Of a DNA stretch of 8,000 bases, positions 7,298-8,000 are shown piece after piece. The notes beneath the pieces were generated by a model. The model did not search any database and was not told the DNA's origin. It saw only the letters and a list, made by a program, of their open reading frames with translations. Within the stretch, counting starts at the first letter, position 1; every line of letters begins with the position of its first letter. Location: assembly GCA_003228965.1 (NCBI GenBank), contig QIGP01000381.1, positions 1 through 8,000 of the forward strand. Direction: 5' to 3'. Source of the DNA: Gammaproteobacteria bacterium. GTDB taxonomy: Bacteria > Pseudomonadota > Gammaproteobacteria > Steroidobacterales > SZUA-146. The translations under genes were made by a program, and so were the position numbers.

Positions 7298-7399
7298 ATG
7301 TTGCTTCGCAAGAATGACGCTAATTCTTTGATTTACAATGTTTTTTCATCTTACCCCGAGCTTTGTCTCGGAGATGTGAAAATTTCTTTGAAATAGCTG
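7298..7399. other. Spacer between the CHAT operon and the rRNA promoter, without a clear terminator
   Basis: Two hairpins can be drawn. AAGAAT (7310-7315) pairs with ATTCTT (7323-7328) but is AT-rich and lacks a T-run. CATCT/CCGAG (7347-7360) pairs with CTCGG/AGATG (7367-7376) but is followed by TGAAAATTTC rather than a run of T. The run of six T at 7341-7346 precedes, not follows, the stronger hairpin. The last 20 bases before the -35 box are AT-rich and may serve as an UP element. Confidence 0.45.
7347..7376. repeat. Interrupted hairpin upstream of the rRNA promoter
   Basis: CATCT (7347-7351) and CCGAG (7356-7360) pair with CTCGG (7367-7371) and AGATG (7372-7376) around the six-base loop CTTTGT, with a TACC bulge on the left arm. 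It could weakly end transcription from the operon, but the expected T-tract is missing. A role in rRNA promoter control is also possible. Confidence 0.35.
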
Positions 7400-7432
7400 T
7401 TGACGTCACTCCGATTGTCCCTATACTGCGCC
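7400..7432 (+). promoter_or_regulatory. rRNA operon promoter P1
   Basis: The -35 box TTGACG (7400-7405) and the -10 box TATACT (7422-7427) are separated by 16 bases, and the -10 is followed directly by the GC-rich discriminator GCGCC. A 16-base spacer and a GC-rich discriminator are typical of growth-rate- and ppGpp-controlled rRNA promoters of Gammaproteobacteria. AT-rich sequence at 7378-7396 fits an UP element. The start of transcription is expected near 7433-7436. Confidence 0.8.
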
Positions 7433-7440
7433 TTCCTTGT

Positions 7441-7453
7441 CCTGCACAGCAGG
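7441..7453 (+). repeat. Small hairpin at the start of the rRNA leader
   Basis: CCTGC (7441-7445) pairs with GCAGG (7449-7453) around the loop ACA. It lies a few bases after the predicted P1 start point and would fold at the 5' end of the primary transcript. Confidence 0.4.
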
Positions 7454-7495
7454 GGGGAATGCACCAGAAAGTAGAAATTGTTTGTGTGTAGGGGC

Positions 7496-7525
7496 TTACA
7501 TATGCCACCACACTTGGTTTATACT
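7496..7525 (+). promoter_or_regulatory. Possible second rRNA promoter P2
   Basis: TTACAT (7496-7501) and TATACT (7520-7525) are 18 bases apart. The -10 box lies 98 bases after that of P1, close to the P1-P2 distance known in enteric rRNA operons. The -35 is weak and the following bases are not GC-rich at once, so this is tentative. Confidence 0.35.
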
Positions 7526-7534
7526 TTTTGGCCG

Positions 7535-7553
7535 CCTAGCCACCGTTGCTAGG
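7535..7553 (+). promoter_or_regulatory. boxB-like hairpin of the rRNA antitermination site
   Basis: CCTAGC (7535-7540) pairs with GCTAGG (7548-7553) around the loop CACCGTT. A hairpin in this position, just before boxA, matches the order boxB-boxA in the leader of rRNA operons. Confidence 0.6.
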
Positions 7554-7556
7554 TAC

Positions 7557-7571
7557 GCTTTTTAACAATTA
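7557..7571 (+). promoter_or_regulatory. boxA antitermination element
   Basis: GCTTTTTAACAATTA is nearly the same as the enteric rrn boxA (GCTCTTTAACAATTTA). In the RNA it is the binding site for NusB-NusE, which lets polymerase read through the untranslated rRNA operon without Rho termination. The following TGTGTGGGAGCTCG also resembles the enteric leader. Confidence 0.85.
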
Positions 7572-7696
7572 AATCAGATAATTTGTGTGGGAGCTCGTAT
7601 CGATGTGCGGACGCATATTGAATCGAGCGACCTTATACTCAATTACTTAAAACAGTAGTAGAGACAGGAAGCAACATTCAGATTCAAAGCTTTAAG

Positions 7697-7712
7697 TTAT
7701 ACAGAAGTATAA
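7697..7712 (+). repeat. Hairpin immediately before the mature 16S 5' end
   Basis: TTATAC (7697-7702) and GTATAA (7707-7712) form a perfect six-base stem with the loop AGAA. Its right arm touches the first two bases of the predicted mature 16S rRNA, so it may matter for 5' end maturation. Confidence 0.45.
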
Positions 7713-8000
7713 AGTGAAGAGTTTGATCCTGGCTCAGATTGAACGCTGGCTGCATGCTTAACACATGCAAGTCGAACGGCAGCATGAGGAGCTTGCTCCT
7801 TGATGGCGAGTGGCGGACGGGTGAGTACAAATTAGGAATCTGCCTTGTAGTGGGGGACAACACGGGGAAACTCGTGCTAATACCGCATACGCCCTTCGGG
7901 GGAAAGCGGGGGATCTTCGGACCTCGCGCTATAAGATGAGCCTAATCCGGATTAGCTTGTTGGTGAGGTAAGAGCTCACCAAGGCAACGATCTGTAGCTG
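7711..8000 (+). rRNA. rrs: 16S ribosomal RNA, 5' part (partial)
   Basis: The mature 5' end is placed at 7711 by aligning AAAGTGAAGAGTTTGATC with E. coli AAATTGAAGAGTTTGATC. The universal AGAGTTTGATCCTGGCTCAG is at 7718-7737, and ACACATGCAAGTCGAACGG follows in the gammaproteobacterial form. The V1 helix (GGAGCTTGCTCC) and the V2 region with GGGGGATCTTCGGACC are present. About 290 of some 1,540 bases are in the window; the gene continues to the right. The V2 segment resembles Cellvibrionales. The bases CAAATTA after GTGAGTA differ from the common ACGCGTA/ATGTCTG forms. Confidence 0.97.

Larger units (their letters stand above)
7433..7710 (+). other. rRNA operon leader (5' external transcribed region)
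   Basis: This non-coding leader connects the P1 promoter to the 16S gene. It holds the small hairpin, possible P2, boxB-like hairpin and boxA described separately. The part after boxA (7572-7690) is AT-rich and contains a short stem ATGTG/CGCAT around 7603-7616. The left strand of the RNase III processing stem should lie here, but its partner after 16S is outside the window. Confidence 0.7.

Noticed and set aside
7310..7346. Rho-independent terminator made of AAGAAT/ATTCTT and the later run of six T
   Set aside because: The stem is short and AT-rich, and the T-run is 12 bases after it, so it does not fit a functional terminator.
7320..7511. 63-codon frame on the minus strand
   Set aside because: It crosses the rRNA P1 promoter and leader, which explain this sequence better.
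7739..7939. 66-codon frame on the plus strand
   Set aside because: It lies within the 16S rRNA gene and is not coding.

Overview
The window looks like gammaproteobacterial chromosome. The 290 bases of 16S rRNA at the right end carry the gammaproteobacterial signature, and the V2 part reads like 16S of the Cellvibrionales (Saccharophagus and relatives) from memory, so a marine or saprophytic lineage is a reasonable guess. Genus cannot be named from this fragment.

Layout: bases 1-150 hold the possible tail of an upstream gene and a short intergenic region with a repeated AAATTTG heptamer. Bases 151-7112 hold three large, same-strand genes packed as one operon (gaps of 19 and 4 bases). The first encodes a 937-residue inner-membrane protein: an N-terminal CHAT (caspase-like) protease domain, one transmembrane helix, a TPR-like helical region and two C-terminal OmpA-type peptidoglycan-binding domains. 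The second (GTG start, good Shine-Dalgarno) encodes an 878-residue soluble protein with an unrecognised N-terminal domain, a long disordered linker, a beta-rich middle and a C-terminal CHAT protease domain. The third encodes a 495-residue alpha/beta hydrolase of the lipase/esterase type with an extra N-terminal domain. A possible 61-residue ORF overlaps the stop of the hydrolase gene by one base (TAATG).

Bases 7298-7710 are the control region and leader of a ribosomal RNA operon: a stringent-type P1 promoter, a possible P2, a boxB-like hairpin, a clear boxA antitermination element, and a hairpin directly before the mature 16S 5' end at about 7711. The 16S gene runs off the right edge.

How the genes may work together (inference): two different CHAT proteases, both with the His-Cys dyad intact, encoded with a potentially membrane-damaging lipase-like hydrolase, fit a regulated proteolysis, stress-response or cell-suicide/antiphage module. 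The OmpA domains on the first protein suggest that the trigger or anchor is the cell envelope. This CHAT-TM-OmpA-OmpA plus CHAT plus hydrolase cassette is the most interesting content of the window. No mobile-element genes, CRISPR array or tRNA gene were seen.
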